Shown: positions 8,559 to 16,957, numbered from the stretch's first letter. The stretch: 64,000 bases of DNA from Pedobacter gandavensis (GCF_014172405.1 NZ_WNXC01000005.1:124001-188000), one strand, 5' to 3'. The notes: generated by a model from the letters alone, not told the origin. Made by a program: numbers and translations.

Positions 8559-9218
8559 ATGACCATACACAAAGAAGGTTACACTACCATTGCCATATCA
8601 TTGCTGTTCATTTTTGTATTGAACGCTTTTATCGACTATAAATTTGCAGACATTACCTGGTTAACCTGGTTAGTATATATATTCTCATTTGCATTATTTA
8701 TTATTGTATTGCAATTTTTCAGGAACCCAAGTAGACAATTTGTTACTGCCGACAACAAAGTGATTTGTCCGGCGGATGGTAAAGTTGTCGTAATTGAAGA
8801 GACTGAAGAAGGTGAATATTTCAAAGATAAAAGACTTCAGGTCTCTATCTTTATGTCGCCAGTAAACGTACACATCAACAGAAATCCAATTTCTGGTGTA
8901 GTGAAGTTTTTTAAATACCATCCAGGGAAATACCTTGCCGCATGGAACCCTAAGTCTTCTACCGAAAACGAACGTACTACAGTTGTTGTAGAGCATGCTA
9001 ATGGAACACCCGTATTATTCAGACAGATTGCCGGCGCCCTTGCCAGACGTATCGTATGGTATGTTAAAGAAGGAGACCAGGTTAAACAATCTCAGGAATT
9101 TGGCTTTATCAAATTTGGTTCTAGAGTAGATATCTTCTTACCACTAGGTACTAAGGTTAATCTTGAACTCGACCAGGTTGTAAAAGGTGGAATTACCGTT
9201 TTAGCGGAATTGAGCTAG
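8559..9218 (+). CDS. psd: Phosphatidylserine decarboxylase (short archaeal-type/PSD-B)
   Basis: This 219-residue membrane-associated enzyme makes phosphatidylethanolamine from phosphatidylserine. Two hydrophobic segments lie at the N-terminus (about 10-55). A D-G-K-V-V-V core, a S-I-F-M-S-P-V-N-V-H-I-N-R-N-P motif with conserved His, and a C-terminal F-G-S-R-V-D motif follow. The self-cleaving Gly-Ser of the last motif creates the pyruvoyl group. The length fits the short proenzyme class. A strong terminator follows 23 bp after the stop, closing the block that began with the GT51 gene. Confidence 0.93.
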   Translation: MTIHKEGYTTIAISLLFIFVLNAFIDYKFADITWLTWLVYIFSFALFIIVLQFFRNPSRQFVTADNKVICPADGKVVVIEETEEGEYFKDKRLQVSIFMSPVNVHINRNPISGVVKFFKYHPGKYLAAWNPKSSTENERTTVVVEHANGTPVLFRQIAGALARRIVWYVKEGDQVKQSQEFGFIKFGSRVDIFLPLGTKVNLELDQVVKGGITVLAELS

Positions 9219-9241
9219 AAGTTTATCAGCTATTTATTTAG

Positions 9242-9276
9242 ACGGCGTTCTGTTACAGGACGCCGTTTTTGTTTTT
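9242..9276 (+). terminator. Intrinsic terminator after psd
   Basis: An 11-bp stem with one G-T wobble has arms 9242-9252 and 9256-9266 and a TTA loop. A T-rich tract follows (TTTTTGTTTTT). Confidence 0.9.
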
Positions 9277-9775
9277 AATAGAATTTAAGGGGAGGTCAGC
9301 GGATAGCAGATTTTTCTGAGTAGTTCTACATTGTTAAACTGGGGAGGAGAAGCTTATAGCTCGTTTGTAACGGCTATAATAGATTCAGGCCTGTAAAGGT
9401 GGCTCAATTCATTTGACGCTACTGTAGCCCTTAGAAATCGATTCTAGCTTTATTTCTACATAACCAAGAGATTTCTTGATCAGCAGATGCCGAATTTATA
9501 TTCAGCGTTAAACCTCATGGCTTTTTTGAATAATTTTTAGGCGTCAAAACGCGGCTGGCCGATCTGAATGATCCGCTCATTTTCTCCGGCCAGGGAATGG
9601 CCATTGATTACCCTTCAGAGGGTATTTTACTTTCCGTAATCGTATCCTTCCTGGAACAGGAACTTCTTGTACAGACAAAAACTACTTGTAGCATCTTATA
9701 ATTGCCAAAAAAAGCCATTAAAGACGTACATTGTAAATGTCTGCCTACAGAAACCACCTCCTTCAAGAGGAGAAC
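9277..9775. other. Gene-free, hairpin-rich stretch between psd and rplS
   Basis: No convincing gene or known RNA was recognised. The stretch holds several inverted repeats. One is an 11-bp hairpin with one bulge at 9354-9379. A two-part hairpin at 9555-9593 has a 7-bp outer stem, a symmetric 5x5 internal loop and a 5-bp inner stem. AATGGCCATT is at 9596-9605. TACCCT/AGGGTA hairpins at 9609-9624 and TTCCTG/CAGGAA at 9648-9662. A 55-codon open frame (9534-9701) with normal-looking codon use overlaps these. The stretch could be a structured RNA or a decayed gene. Confidence 0.4.
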
Positions 9776-9806
9776 AAAAAAACCTCCCCGATCGGGATCG
9801 GGAAGG
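9776..9806 (-). terminator. rplS: Intrinsic terminator of rplS
   Basis: Read on the minus strand, a 10-bp stem (arms 9797-9806 and 9783-9792, one wobble) with loop CCCG is followed by seven T. It lies 26 bp after the rplS stop. Confidence 0.92.
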
Positions 9807-9831
9807 CTATTATGCTTTTTGACTAGAGAGA

Positions 9832-10179
9832 TTAAACTCTTCTAGATTTGATACGAGCTGCTTTACCAGTTAATTCACGTAGATAGAATAATTTCGCTCT
9901 GCGAACCTTACCGTGGCTGTTAACCTCTATTTTAGCGATATTAGGCGAGTTGATCGGGAATATACGTTCCACACCAACACCATTAGACATTTTACGAACA
10001 GTAAACGTTTCATTAGCACCTACACTATTACGTTGTAATACTACACCTTGGTAAATTTGAATACGTTCTTTATTACCTTCGCGAATTTTATAGTGAACAC
10101 TCACTGTATCTCCTGATTTGAATGCAGGAAACTCATTTTTTGCGATTACCTGCTCTTCAACAAATTTTACTAAATCCAT
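9832..10179 (-). CDS. rplS: Ribosomal protein L19
   Basis: This 115-residue 50S subunit protein lies at the 30S-50S interface. It shows the L19 hallmarks: [16 protein letters not shown] near 21-36, R-I-Q-I-Y-Q-G-V-V, and the terminal [15 protein letters not shown]. In most bacteria rplS directly follows trmD. Here it is separated from trmD by about 1.5 kb holding three small helix-turn-helix-like genes. It therefore probably has its own promoter in the 220-bp spacer upstream. Confidence 0.97.
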   Translation of the reverse strand: MDLVKFVEEQVIAKNEFPAFKSGDTVSVHYKIREGNKERIQIYQGVVLQRNSVGANETFTVRKMSNGVGVERIFPINSPNIAKIEVNSHGKVRRAKLFYLRELTGKAARIKSRRV

Positions 10180-10280
10180 GATTTTAAGCTATTAAGCCGA
10201 CTTTTTGTTGTTTAAAATCGGACTGCAATATTAGGAATTATTTTTTATAAATGAAAGTGATTTCTGTTTTTTTCCACATT

Positions 10281-10319
10281 CTTTAACATTTCCACATTTC
10301 ATTCTTTGGCATTTCTACA
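10281..10319. repeat. Direct repeat upstream of rplS
   Basis: Two 16-bp copies lie at 10281-10296 (CTTTAACATTTCCACA) and 10304-10319 (CTTTGGCATTTCTACA), with 3 mismatches and 23-bp spacing. TTTCCACATT occurs twice, at 10271 and 10289. The layout resembles an operator but no regulator is known. Confidence 0.4.
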
Positions 10320-10400
10320 ATTAAACATACTGCAAAGCCCTTTTTAGCCTAAAATTTTTTTTTTAGCGTTTTGACTACCAGCAATGTTGGTCATTTAAAT

Positions 10401-10691
10401 TCAGGCATTTTCCTCCTGCCCAGCTTCTTCATAAATAAGGCACTGTAGACTTTTCATTTCTAAAGGGTAATTCGCAAGTTGACCATGCTCCAGCCCAAAA
10501 ATACCTTCCAACAAAACGACTGTAGCATAAGGAATATCAGCCTTCCCATTTAAGGGTAGCTTTCTATAATTGTGAAAGGTATTAAAGGCTATATTCAAGT
10601 ATTTAGGAATTAACCTGCTCGCAGCTTTATAATTCTTAAGATTCAACTTGTTCATCTCTTCTTCAATTTTGTACTTCTTTGGTTCTTCCAT
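10401..10691 (-). CDS. Small helix-turn-helix-like protein, paralogue of the next gene
   Basis: This 96-residue protein has no recognised name. Residues about 15-50 look like a helix-turn-helix: a charged helix, then I-P-K-Y-L-N-I-A, a turn, and N-T-F-H-N-Y-R as candidate recognition helix. It aligns along most of its length with the protein at 10883-11185. Shared blocks are KYKI, L-N-x-K-x-Y, N-T-F-H-N-Y-R, P-Y-x-x-V-V and E-x-x-F-G. The two are therefore probable tandem duplicates. The acidic C-terminus is variable. A DNA-binding regulatory role is inferred, not shown. It sits between trmD and rplS, where other bacteria have nothing. Confidence 0.65.
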   Translation of the reverse strand: MEEPKKYKIEEEMNKLNLKNYKAASRLIPKYLNIAFNTFHNYRKLPLNGKADIPYATVVLLEGIFGLEHGQLANYPLEMKSLQCLIYEEAGQEENA

Positions 10692-10882
10692 ATTTTTTTG
10701 GTTTTGCGGTTAACAAGTGGAATTGGATATTTCTTGATAATAAATACAGTTTATTTCGAATTAAACAATTTTCACATTGCAATTATATAAATAAGCAACG
10801 ACTCTACATAATTTATTTCTACATAGCGTACTTATTGTCACCAAAAGAATTTAAAACAGCTGCATCATCTCGTTTAGGGAGG

Positions 10883-11185
10883 TCAGGGATTAGTCCTTTC
10901 AGATTGACTTTTCCCGTTCGGGTTGAGAAAATCAACAAGGTCCCCCATATCAATTGGCTGTGCCCTTAAACTACCTGGGTCCATACCAAAAAGCTGCTCC
11001 ATCATCACAACTTTTTCATAAGGAACATCCTGAATTTCATTTCCCAAAATATTTCGGTAATTATGGAAAGTATTTAACGAAATTCCCAAAATTTTAGGTA
11101 GTGTTTGTATGGCTCTTCTATAGTCTTTTACGTTAAGCTGATAGAGGTAATCGTTGATTTTATACTTTCTAGGGGCTTCGGTCAT
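10883..11185 (-). CDS. Small helix-turn-helix-like protein, paralogue of the previous gene
   Basis: This protein is 100 residues long when started at the ATG at 11185 (MTEAPRKYKIND). That start matches the N-terminus of its paralogue at 10401-10691. A longer open frame to 11290 adds a hydrophobic, AT-biased extension not found in the paralogue and is rejected. The candidate helix-turn-helix is A-I-Q-T-L-P-K-I-L-G-I-S-x-N-T-F-H-N-Y-R (about 24-43), close in style to XRE/phage-repressor folds. It lies back to back with the plus-strand gene at 11310, leaving a 124-bp AT-rich divergent spacer that could hold shared operators. Function is unknown. Confidence 0.65.
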   Translation of the reverse strand: MTEAPRKYKINDYLYQLNVKDYRRAIQTLPKILGISLNTFHNYRNILGNEIQDVPYEKVVMMEQLFGMDPGSLRAQPIDMGDLVDFLNPNGKSQSERTNP

Positions 11186-11309
11186 ATCTTTTTTAAAAAA
11201 ATAATATTTAAAGTGTATTATTGTCAGAATTATGGTTGTAAACATATAATTTACTAGAACTAAAATACTTATTATTTTTAGTAATAACACACAATATCCC
11301 TAATTTTTT

Positions 11310-11669
11310 ATGGAACTAAAAAGTATCATTGACGAAATTTTAAAGAAGAAGAAGCGCCCGTTTAGCTGGTTAGCAGATCAGATGGGGATGACCTTTGATG
11401 GCTTTAAATTGAGTCTGAACAATCGCTCCATCAAATACAGAGATATTGTATTAATGACTAACATACTGGAGGTTTCACCTATGGTCTTTTTTAGCAGGCC
11501 TACCGCCGCCGCTGAATTACCGGGAAAAAGTGCAAACGACCGTGTTACCTTAGAACAGGGCGAGCTAAAGCAGGCATTAAAGAGCTGCAAAGAACTAAAT
11601 GCAGCCTTAAAAGATCAAATAAAAGACAAAGACAAGATTATTGCCCTGATCAGTAAAGAAGGGTCCTGA
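11310..11669 (+). CDS. Small XRE-like protein with C-terminal coiled coil
   Basis: This 119-residue protein has an N-terminal helix-turn-helix-like part (about 1-60: S-W-L-A-D-Q-M-G-M-T-F-D-G-F-K-L-S-L-N-N). It resembles XRE-family domains in which the second helix carries A-x-x-M-G-M. A charged heptad-like coiled coil follows (about 80-115), suggesting dimerisation. It is the only plus-strand gene in this minus-strand ribosomal block and is transcribed away from its helix-turn-helix neighbour. It converges on trmD, whose stop lies 14 bp from its own. A regulator role is inferred; the target is unknown. Confidence 0.65.
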   Translation: MELKSIIDEILKKKKRPFSWLADQMGMTFDGFKLSLNNRSIKYRDIVLMTNILEVSPMVFFSRPTAAAELPGKSANDRVTLEQGELKQALKSCKELNAALKDQIKDKDKIIALISKEGS

Positions 11670-11682
11670 GCGAGTTAAATAG

Positions 11683-12360
11683 CTAGTCGGCCAGTAAGTC
11701 TGGTCTACGTTGTTGCGTGCGCAGTACCGCTTGTTCATGGCGCCATTCATTGATTTTTTGCTCATGACCACTCAATAAGATATCCGGAACTTTATGTCCA
11801 TTCCAATCCGCTGGGCGAGTATATACCGGAGCATCTAATAGTTCCCCTTGAAAACTATCTGATAAGGCTGAGGTTTCATCATTTAATACCCCAGGAATCA
11901 ACCTGACAATGGCATCCACGAGAACGGCCGCAGGCAGCTCTCCACCAGACAATACATAATCGCCGATGGATATCTCTCTGGTTACATATAAATCTCTTAT
12001 ACGTTGGTCTATCCCCTTATAATGGCCACATAAAATCATGATGTTCTCTTTCCCTGACAATTCATTAGCGATTGTCTGGTTAAAAGTAACGCCATCCGGG
12101 CTCATAAAGATAATCTCATCATAGGTTCTTTCCGCTTTTAAGGCTTCAATACAGCGTGCAAAGGGCGGAAGAGACATCACCATCCCGCTGCCACCGCCAT
12201 AAGGATAATCGTCTACGCTCTTTTGCTTATTGGTAGAATAATCCCTTAAGTTATGAACTACAATTTCGGCAATTCCCTTGGTCTGGGCACGTTGTAAAAT
12301 AGAGTGTGCAAAAGGGCTGTCCAATAAAGCGGGTAATACAGATATGATGTCAAAACGCAT
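11683..12360 (-). CDS. trmD: tRNA (guanine-N1)-methyltransferase (m1G37)
   Basis: This 225-residue SPOUT-fold enzyme methylates G37 of tRNAs and so prevents frameshifting. Diagnostic segments are Y-G-G-G-S-G-M-V-M, the knot strand [14 protein letters not shown], and [13 protein letters not shown], which binds SAM. It lies 14 bp after rimM in the conserved rpsP-rimM-trmD operon. Confidence 0.96.
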   Translation of the reverse strand: MRFDIISVLPALLDSPFAHSILQRAQTKGIAEIVVHNLRDYSTNKQKSVDDYPYGGGSGMVMSLPPFARCIEALKAERTYDEIIFMSPDGVTFNQTIANELSGKENIMILCGHYKGIDQRIRDLYVTREISIGDYVLSGGELPAAVLVDAIVRLIPGVLNDETSALSDSFQGELLDAPVYTRPADWNGHKVPDILLSGHEQKINEWRHEQAVLRTQQRRPDLLAD

Positions 12361-12374
12361 GCGGCAAAGATAAT

Positions 12375-12902
12375 TTAATTTTCCAGGTAAATGTCTAACA
12401 AACCGTCAGGAAGGTGTACGCGAAGGATACTTTCTTCTTCATCAATTTCTACGATCATGTCATCATTAAGTGGAAACATGACTTCTTTTTCCTGATAAAG
12501 TACGGTAGCGACAAACTGTTGCGGATATTCATTCACTTCAATAATTTCTCCGAGTTCACCATGATTTACATCGGTAACCAGGTACCCTTTCAGGTCATCA
12601 TAATGAAATTCATCATTAGAGCGGTCTGGCATTTTGGTTAATGGCAGATAGATTTTTTTCCTTAATAAAGGTTGTGCTTTATCAATATGATCTATGTCAT
12701 CAAAATAAATATTTGCCGTATTATTGGTTTGTAGTTTATAGGTAGACACGAAGTAAGGCACTAATTTTCCATTAAAATCGGCAAAAATAACATCCAGTTC
12801 CAGCAACTCAGGTTCATCATATTCAAAAAATACCTGTACCTCTCCTTTTAATCCTTTTGTTTTGGTGATGTAACCAATGTAAAATGCTTCTTCAATTTTC
12901 AT
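12375..12902 (-). CDS. rimM: 16S rRNA maturation factor RimM
   Basis: This 175-residue protein binds S19 and assists 30S head assembly. The N-terminal RimM domain shows [16 protein letters not shown]. The C-terminal PRC-barrel has [17 protein letters not shown] and ends with the usual hydrophobic-acidic strand. Its start lies 137 bp after the rpsP stop. That gap holds a 13-bp perfect hairpin which may set relative expression. Confidence 0.94.
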   Translation of the reverse strand: MKIEEAFYIGYITKTKGLKGEVQVFFEYDEPELLELDVIFADFNGKLVPYFVSTYKLQTNNTANIYFDDIDHIDKAQPLLRKKIYLPLTKMPDRSNDEFHYDDLKGYLVTDVNHGELGEIIEVNEYPQQFVATVLYQEKEVMFPLNDDMIVEIDEEESILRVHLPDGLLDIYLEN

Positions 12903-12979
12903 AATCGTATCCTTAGTGTTTCCACTTTATCCTTAAAATCTTGCCCTTTCAGGCTGCCGTAAAAAATGGCTTAAATGAA

Positions 12980-13020
12980 AATAGCGAAGAATACATTCCA
13001 GAGGAAGATTCTTCGCTATT
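12980..13020 (-). promoter_or_regulatory. 13-bp perfect hairpin between rpsP and rimM
   Basis: Arms 12980-12992 and 13008-13020 are exact complements, with a 15-nt loop. On the minus strand only a weak T-rich stretch (TTCATTT) follows. It looks more like a partial terminator or RNA-processing site than a full stop. rpsP and rimM are likely transcribed together across it. Confidence 0.6.
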
Positions 13021-13039
13021 GTTCAGAATAACAAAAATA

Positions 13040-13609
13040 TTATGCTTGTTCTTCTTTGTTTTCTTCAGTTGCAGGAGCTTCTTCAGTTGCAGGAGTTTCC
13101 TCAGCTACGTCTTCAGATGCTACTTCTTCTTCAACAACTTCTTCTGCTACTGGAGCATTTTTGATTGCTAAAGCAGCTGCACGGTCTGCATTTTTCTTAG
13201 CTTCAGCAGCTAAAGCAGTTTTCTTAACTTCTTCTTTAGATTTAGTCAAGTTTTCTTTTTTGCCTTCAATTTGACCGTCTTTTCCTGTTAACCATGCAGC
13301 AAATTTAGCTTCTGCTTGTTCTTCAGTTAAAGCGCCTTTTTTAACACCACCTTGTAAATGTTTTTTGTATAAAACACCTTTGTATGAAAGGATAGCACGA
13401 CAAGTATCCGTAGGCTCAGCACCTTTGTTAACCCAGTCTAAAGTTTTATCGAAATTGATTTCGATGGTTGCAGGATTGGTGTTTGGGTTGTATGAACCTA
13501 AACGCTCAATGAATTTACCATCTCTTGGTGAACGAGAATCCGCTACCACTACGTGGAAAAAAGGCTTACCTTTTTTACCGAATCTTTGTAATCTGATTTT
13601 AGTCGACAT
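13040..13609 (-). CDS. rpsP: Ribosomal protein S16 with long acidic C-terminal extension
   Basis: This is the 30S subunit protein S16. Residues 1-85 carry the family core ([32 protein letters not shown]). Most bacterial S16 proteins end near 80-90 residues; this one has 189. The extra 100 residues comprise a Lys/Glu/Ala-rich helix and then a Glu-rich acidic tail. Extended S16 forms are, to my knowledge, common in Bacteroidota. It is the first gene of the rpsP-rimM-trmD operon. Confidence 0.96.
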   Translation of the reverse strand: MSTKIRLQRFGKKGKPFFHVVVADSRSPRDGKFIERLGSYNPNTNPATIEINFDKTLDWVNKGAEPTDTCRAILSYKGVLYKKHLQGGVKKGALTEEQAEAKFAAWLTGKDGQIEGKKENLTKSKEEVKKTALAAEAKKNADRAAALAIKNAPVAEEVVEEEVASEDVAEETPATEEAPATEENKEEQA

Positions 13610-14032
13610 TTCTTATTTTGTTTATGTATTCAACATAGTTCCCGGAGCAACGCGCTTGCGGGACTGCAAAAGTAAGTAAAATCCTATTGATTAGCAAGAT
13701 GCATTATTTTTAATTATATTTAAGTACTGATGTCCCAGAACCAAGCTTCAGCAATTGTTGCTCAATAGGATAGCGCTAAAAGAATCACCGTACTGCTTTG
13801 GAAAGTAACTAAATGTGCTTTGATCTTCTAGGGCTTTGCTAGGGCCCTTCTAGGGCCATGCTCCGCATTTAAAGGGGCAAAGACCGAACCTGATCCCATG
13901 ATAAGCACTCACGAGCCTTTAATAGACGACCTTCTATTTCCTCTAGTAGTTAGGCAATACCCGAATCTTTCCGTAAAGCACCTTGCAGGACATCAATTGA
14001 TCATGGCGCTAAGCAGCTAAATTTTCATTCAT
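13610..14032. other. Gene-free spacer between rpsP and pfkA
   Basis: I see no gene. The part next to rpsP presumably carries its promoter. Near the middle are three copies of CTAGGGC at exact 11-bp intervals (13828, 13839, 13850), overlapping a GGCCCT/AGGGCC hairpin at 13843-13857. The GC content there is visibly higher than in flanking sequence. Confidence 0.4.
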
Positions 14033-14068
14033 AAAAAAACAGCCCTCTAAAAGAAAGGGCTGTTTTTT
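14033..14068 (-). terminator. Terminator of the dsbD-pfkA block
   Basis: A-run, CAGCCCT, loop, AGGGCTG, T-run. The structure is nearly symmetric, so it can act on either strand. It lies 25 bp after the pfkA stop on the minus strand. Confidence 0.88.
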
Positions 14069-14092
14069 TATGATATCATGAGTTTCACTCGA

Positions 14093-15076
14093 TTACAAGG
14101 AAAGAATTTCTACCAGTTTTAACCAGGCAGGTGTGATCTCTTTTGCATCGATATGTTTAATAGCATGGTCAAAAGGTGTAAAAATGATTTCTCTGTTTAC
14201 TTGTCCAACCATGACGCCAGACTGCCCTGCGATTAGCCCTTCAACAGCTGCTACGCCGAGGCTACTGGCCAATACACGGTCCATGCAGCTCGGTTTACCA
14301 CCGCGCTGAATGTGTCCTAAAACAGAAACCCTGATGTCATACTGTGGAAATTTCTCTTTCAAGACTTCGCCCACATTAAATGCACCTCCAACTTCATCAC
14401 CTTCGGCAACGATAATAATTTTTGAAGATTTATCCTTTCTTCCGGAGGCCAATCTGGTCACCAATCCTTCTACGCCCATATTGGCTTCAGGAATCATGAT
14501 TGCTTCTGCACCTACACCAATTCCGCTTCTTAAAGCAATCAGCCCAGAGTCACGTCCCATTACCTCTACGATAAACAGACGGTCATGAGATTCTGCAGTA
14601 TCGCGAATCTTATCTACGGCATTGATTACCGTATTGATTGCAGTATCATACCCGATAGTGAAATCCGTTCCCTCCAGGTCATTGTCTATAGTACCAGGCA
14701 AGCCTACTACCGGAAAGTTATATTCTGTTGTTAATAAATGGGCGCCGGTAAAAGTACCATCACCACCAATTACAATCAGGGCATCAATATCGTGTTCTTT
14801 TAATTGCTTGTAAGCTGCATCTCTACCTTCTTTGGTACGGAAGGCATCGCTTCTGGCGGTTTTCAAAATTGTGCCGCCGCGTTGAATAATATTGGCTACG
14901 GATTTACGGTCCATATCGAAGAAATCACCATGAATCAGACCTTCATAGCCCCGTAATATACCGGTAACTTTCAAATCATAATAGATTGCCGCTCTTACCA
15001 CTGCCCTAATGGCAGCATTCATTCCCGGGGCATCGCCACCGGAAGTTAATACTCCTATATTTCTAATTTTATTCAT
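14093..15076 (-). CDS. pfkA: ATP-dependent 6-phosphofructokinase
   Basis: This 327-residue glycolytic enzyme phosphorylates fructose-6-phosphate. Motifs are G-G-D-A-P-G-M-N-A-A-I-R near 14-25 (ATP), G-G-D-G-T-F near 103 (Mg-ATP; the Gly indicates ATP rather than PPi use), P-G-T-I-D-N-D catalytic loop, and V-E-V-M-G-R-D-S-G for substrate. Its start overlaps the end of the dsbD gene by 8 bp, which implies co-transcription and translational coupling. Confidence 0.96.
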   Translation of the reverse strand: MNKIRNIGVLTSGGDAPGMNAAIRAVVRAAIYYDLKVTGILRGYEGLIHGDFFDMDRKSVANIIQRGGTILKTARSDAFRTKEGRDAAYKQLKEHDIDALIVIGGDGTFTGAHLLTTEYNFPVVGLPGTIDNDLEGTDFTIGYDTAINTVINAVDKIRDTAESHDRLFIVEVMGRDSGLIALRSGIGVGAEAIMIPEANMGVEGLVTRLASGRKDKSSKIIIVAEGDEVGGAFNVGEVLKEKFPQYDIRVSVLGHIQRGGKPSCMDRVLASSLGVAAVEGLIAGQSGVMVGQVNREIIFTPFDHAIKHIDAKEITPAWLKLVEILSL

Positions 15077-16781
15077 TTGGTTTTTCAGCGTTTTTAAATT
15101 TATCTAAACCACTTTGTAAATATGCAGCGTACTCCTTTGCGTCAAAAATTGCGCCCTGTGGTTTTACCAAAGGGTTCAGGTCATGGCCTGCCAAAACATA
15201 ATAAGGCTGTGAATTTGAGCCATATTTAGTGGCTTGAAAATCACCGTTCCATCTTCCCAGGTCATCGGTTGTGGTTCTTAATATTTCCGAATAGTGGATT
15301 TTATCTTTAGGCATTTTGATATTTCTCTCATCCACATAAAGCTGGATCAGCACATACTCATCTTTAATCAACCTACCAACTTCTTTATCAATCCAGACTT
15401 TATCTTCCATCTTACGACAGTTCACACAGGCATGACCTGTAAAATCGATTAAAACTGGTTTGTTTACGCTTTTCGCATAGGCTAAACCTTCATCCAGGTC
15501 AAAAAAGGCATTGAATCCTACTGGTGGTTTAAGGGTTTCATTGTATTTTACCGTTGCAGGGAAACCATTGGAAGCTGTTGATGATGCAGCTGAACCATTG
15601 CCACTCAAGATAAAGTCCTGGGTGTTCATTGGTGGTGCAATACCGCTCAGGATATTTACCGGAGCGCCCCATAGGCCTGGAACCAGGTATACTGCAAATG
15701 ATAAAGAGAAGATGGCGAAAAATAATCGCGGTACAGAAACGTAAGGAACGTCACTATCGTGCGAGAATTTGATCTTACCTAACAAATAGATTCCCATCAG
15801 GATAAAGATGATGATCCATAAAGCGAGGAACAACTCACGGTCGAACCATTCCCAATGCCAAACCAGGTCGGCAGCAGAGAGGAATTTTAGTGCCAATGCC
15901 AGTTCCAGGAATCCCAAACACACTTTTACACTGTTCAACCAACCACCAGATTTAGGCATAGAGCTTAAAAATCCAGGGAAGATTGCCGATAGCGTGAAAG
16001 GCAATGCCAGTGCCAATGCGAAACCAAACATCCCGATTGCAGGGGCAAGAATATCACCTTTAGAACTCGCCTGAACCAGAATCGTCCCAATAATTGGTCC
16101 TGTACAAGAGAAGGAAACCAGCGCCAGAGAGGCCGCCATAAAAAATATCCCTCCTAATCCTTTGCTATTGTCTGCTTTTTGGTCGATTTTATTGACAAAC
16201 GAACTTGGCAATGTGATCTCGAAAGCGCCAAAGAAAGAGATGGCGAAGACCACTAACAGGATAAAGAAAAAGAAGTTGAAATAACCGCTAGAGCTCAATT
16301 CATTGAGTTTTGCAGAGCCAAAAAGCAAGGTAATCAATAATCCTAAAGCGACATAAATGACAATAATGGAAACTCCATAGATCAATGCTTGTCCTATTCC
16401 ACCCTGCTTACTTCCCGCTCTTTTAATAAAGTAGCTGACAGTAAGGGGTACCATTGGAAAGATACAAGGCATCAGAAAAGCGATAAATCCACCTAATAAA
16501 CCTGCAATAAACGTCTCCCAAAGTGTTTTATCTACTTCTGCCGGAATTGCCGTACTGGTTGGAGTTTCTACTGCTGTAGATTTCAATACTGCAGTTTCTT
16601 TCTTTACCGTGTCTTTAACGATGTTATTTGCGATGCTATCTTGAGCGGAACCGACTTCAGTAAAAACTAATTCTTCTTCGGCAGCGGCACTATCAGGTTT
16701 TTGTATGGAAGCAAAGCCATTAGAGGTTAAGGCTACGGTAAACAGCAGCATTAAACTCAGCATTAAAAATAATCTCTTCAT
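15069..16781 (-). CDS. dsbD: DsbD-family thiol:disulfide interchange protein (membrane plus thioredoxin part)
   Basis: This 570-residue inner-membrane protein moves electrons from cytoplasmic thioredoxin to periplasmic partners. It has a signal/anchor (1-25) and a Ser/Ala/Thr-rich linker. An 8-TM DsbD/CcdA domain lies at about 88-390, with cysteines in A-F-L-M-P-C-I-F-P-M-V-P and S-F-S-C-T-G-P. A C-terminal thioredoxin-like domain carries C-V-N-C in G-H-A-C-V-N-C-R-K-M. The classical N-terminal substrate-binding domain is missing and appears as the separate gene at 17012-17461. It overlaps pfkA by 8 bp. Confidence 0.93.
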   Translation of the reverse strand: MKRLFLMLSLMLLFTVALTSNGFASIQKPDSAAAEEELVFTEVGSAQDSIANNIVKDTVKKETAVLKSTAVETPTSTAIPAEVDKTLWETFIAGLLGGFIAFLMPCIFPMVPLTVSYFIKRAGSKQGGIGQALIYGVSIIVIYVALGLLITLLFGSAKLNELSSSGYFNFFFFILLVVFAISFFGAFEITLPSSFVNKIDQKADNSKGLGGIFFMAASLALVSFSCTGPIIGTILVQASSKGDILAPAIGMFGFALALALPFTLSAIFPGFLSSMPKSGGWLNSVKVCLGFLELALALKFLSAADLVWHWEWFDRELFLALWIIIFILMGIYLLGKIKFSHDSDVPYVSVPRLFFAIFSLSFAVYLVPGLWGAPVNILSGIAPPMNTQDFILSGNGSAASSTASNGFPATVKYNETLKPPVGFNAFFDLDEGLAYAKSVNKPVLIDFTGHACVNCRKMEDKVWIDKEVGRLIKDEYVLIQLYVDERNIKMPKDKIHYSEILRTTTDDLGRWNGDFQATKYGSNSQPYYVLAGHDLNPLVKPQGAIFDAKEYAAYLQSGLDKFKNAEKPNE

Positions 16782-16957
16782 TCTTGTGTGTTTTTTTACT
16801 TAAAGGCTCACCATAAATAGGGAAAATCTATCTAAACGGCAATTCTCTTTATGATAAGGGCGTGAAATTAGTTATAATTTTTTATTTAAGGGTTTCAATA
16901 TGGATGGATGGGCTATAATTTTACGTTGCCCCGATAACTTGCTGAATGAATGGGCAT

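Noticed and set aside
9277-9775. Known housekeeping RNA (RNase P, tmRNA, SRP, 6S)
   Set aside because: None of the conserved sequence blocks I know for these RNAs is present.
10679-10969. 96-codon plus-strand open frame between the two paralogous helix-turn-helix genes
   Set aside because: It overlaps both minus-strand genes, is AT-biased, and has no start signal or recognisable motif.
11186-11290. 35-residue N-terminal extension of the second helix-turn-helix-like protein
   Set aside because: It is absent from the paralogue and hydrophobic and AT-rich in composition. It covers the likely divergent promoter region.
13828-13857. CTAGGGC repeats as a CRISPR or transposon end
   Set aside because: The repeat is only 7 bp with 4-bp gaps, and there are no cas genes, no transposase and no target-site duplication.
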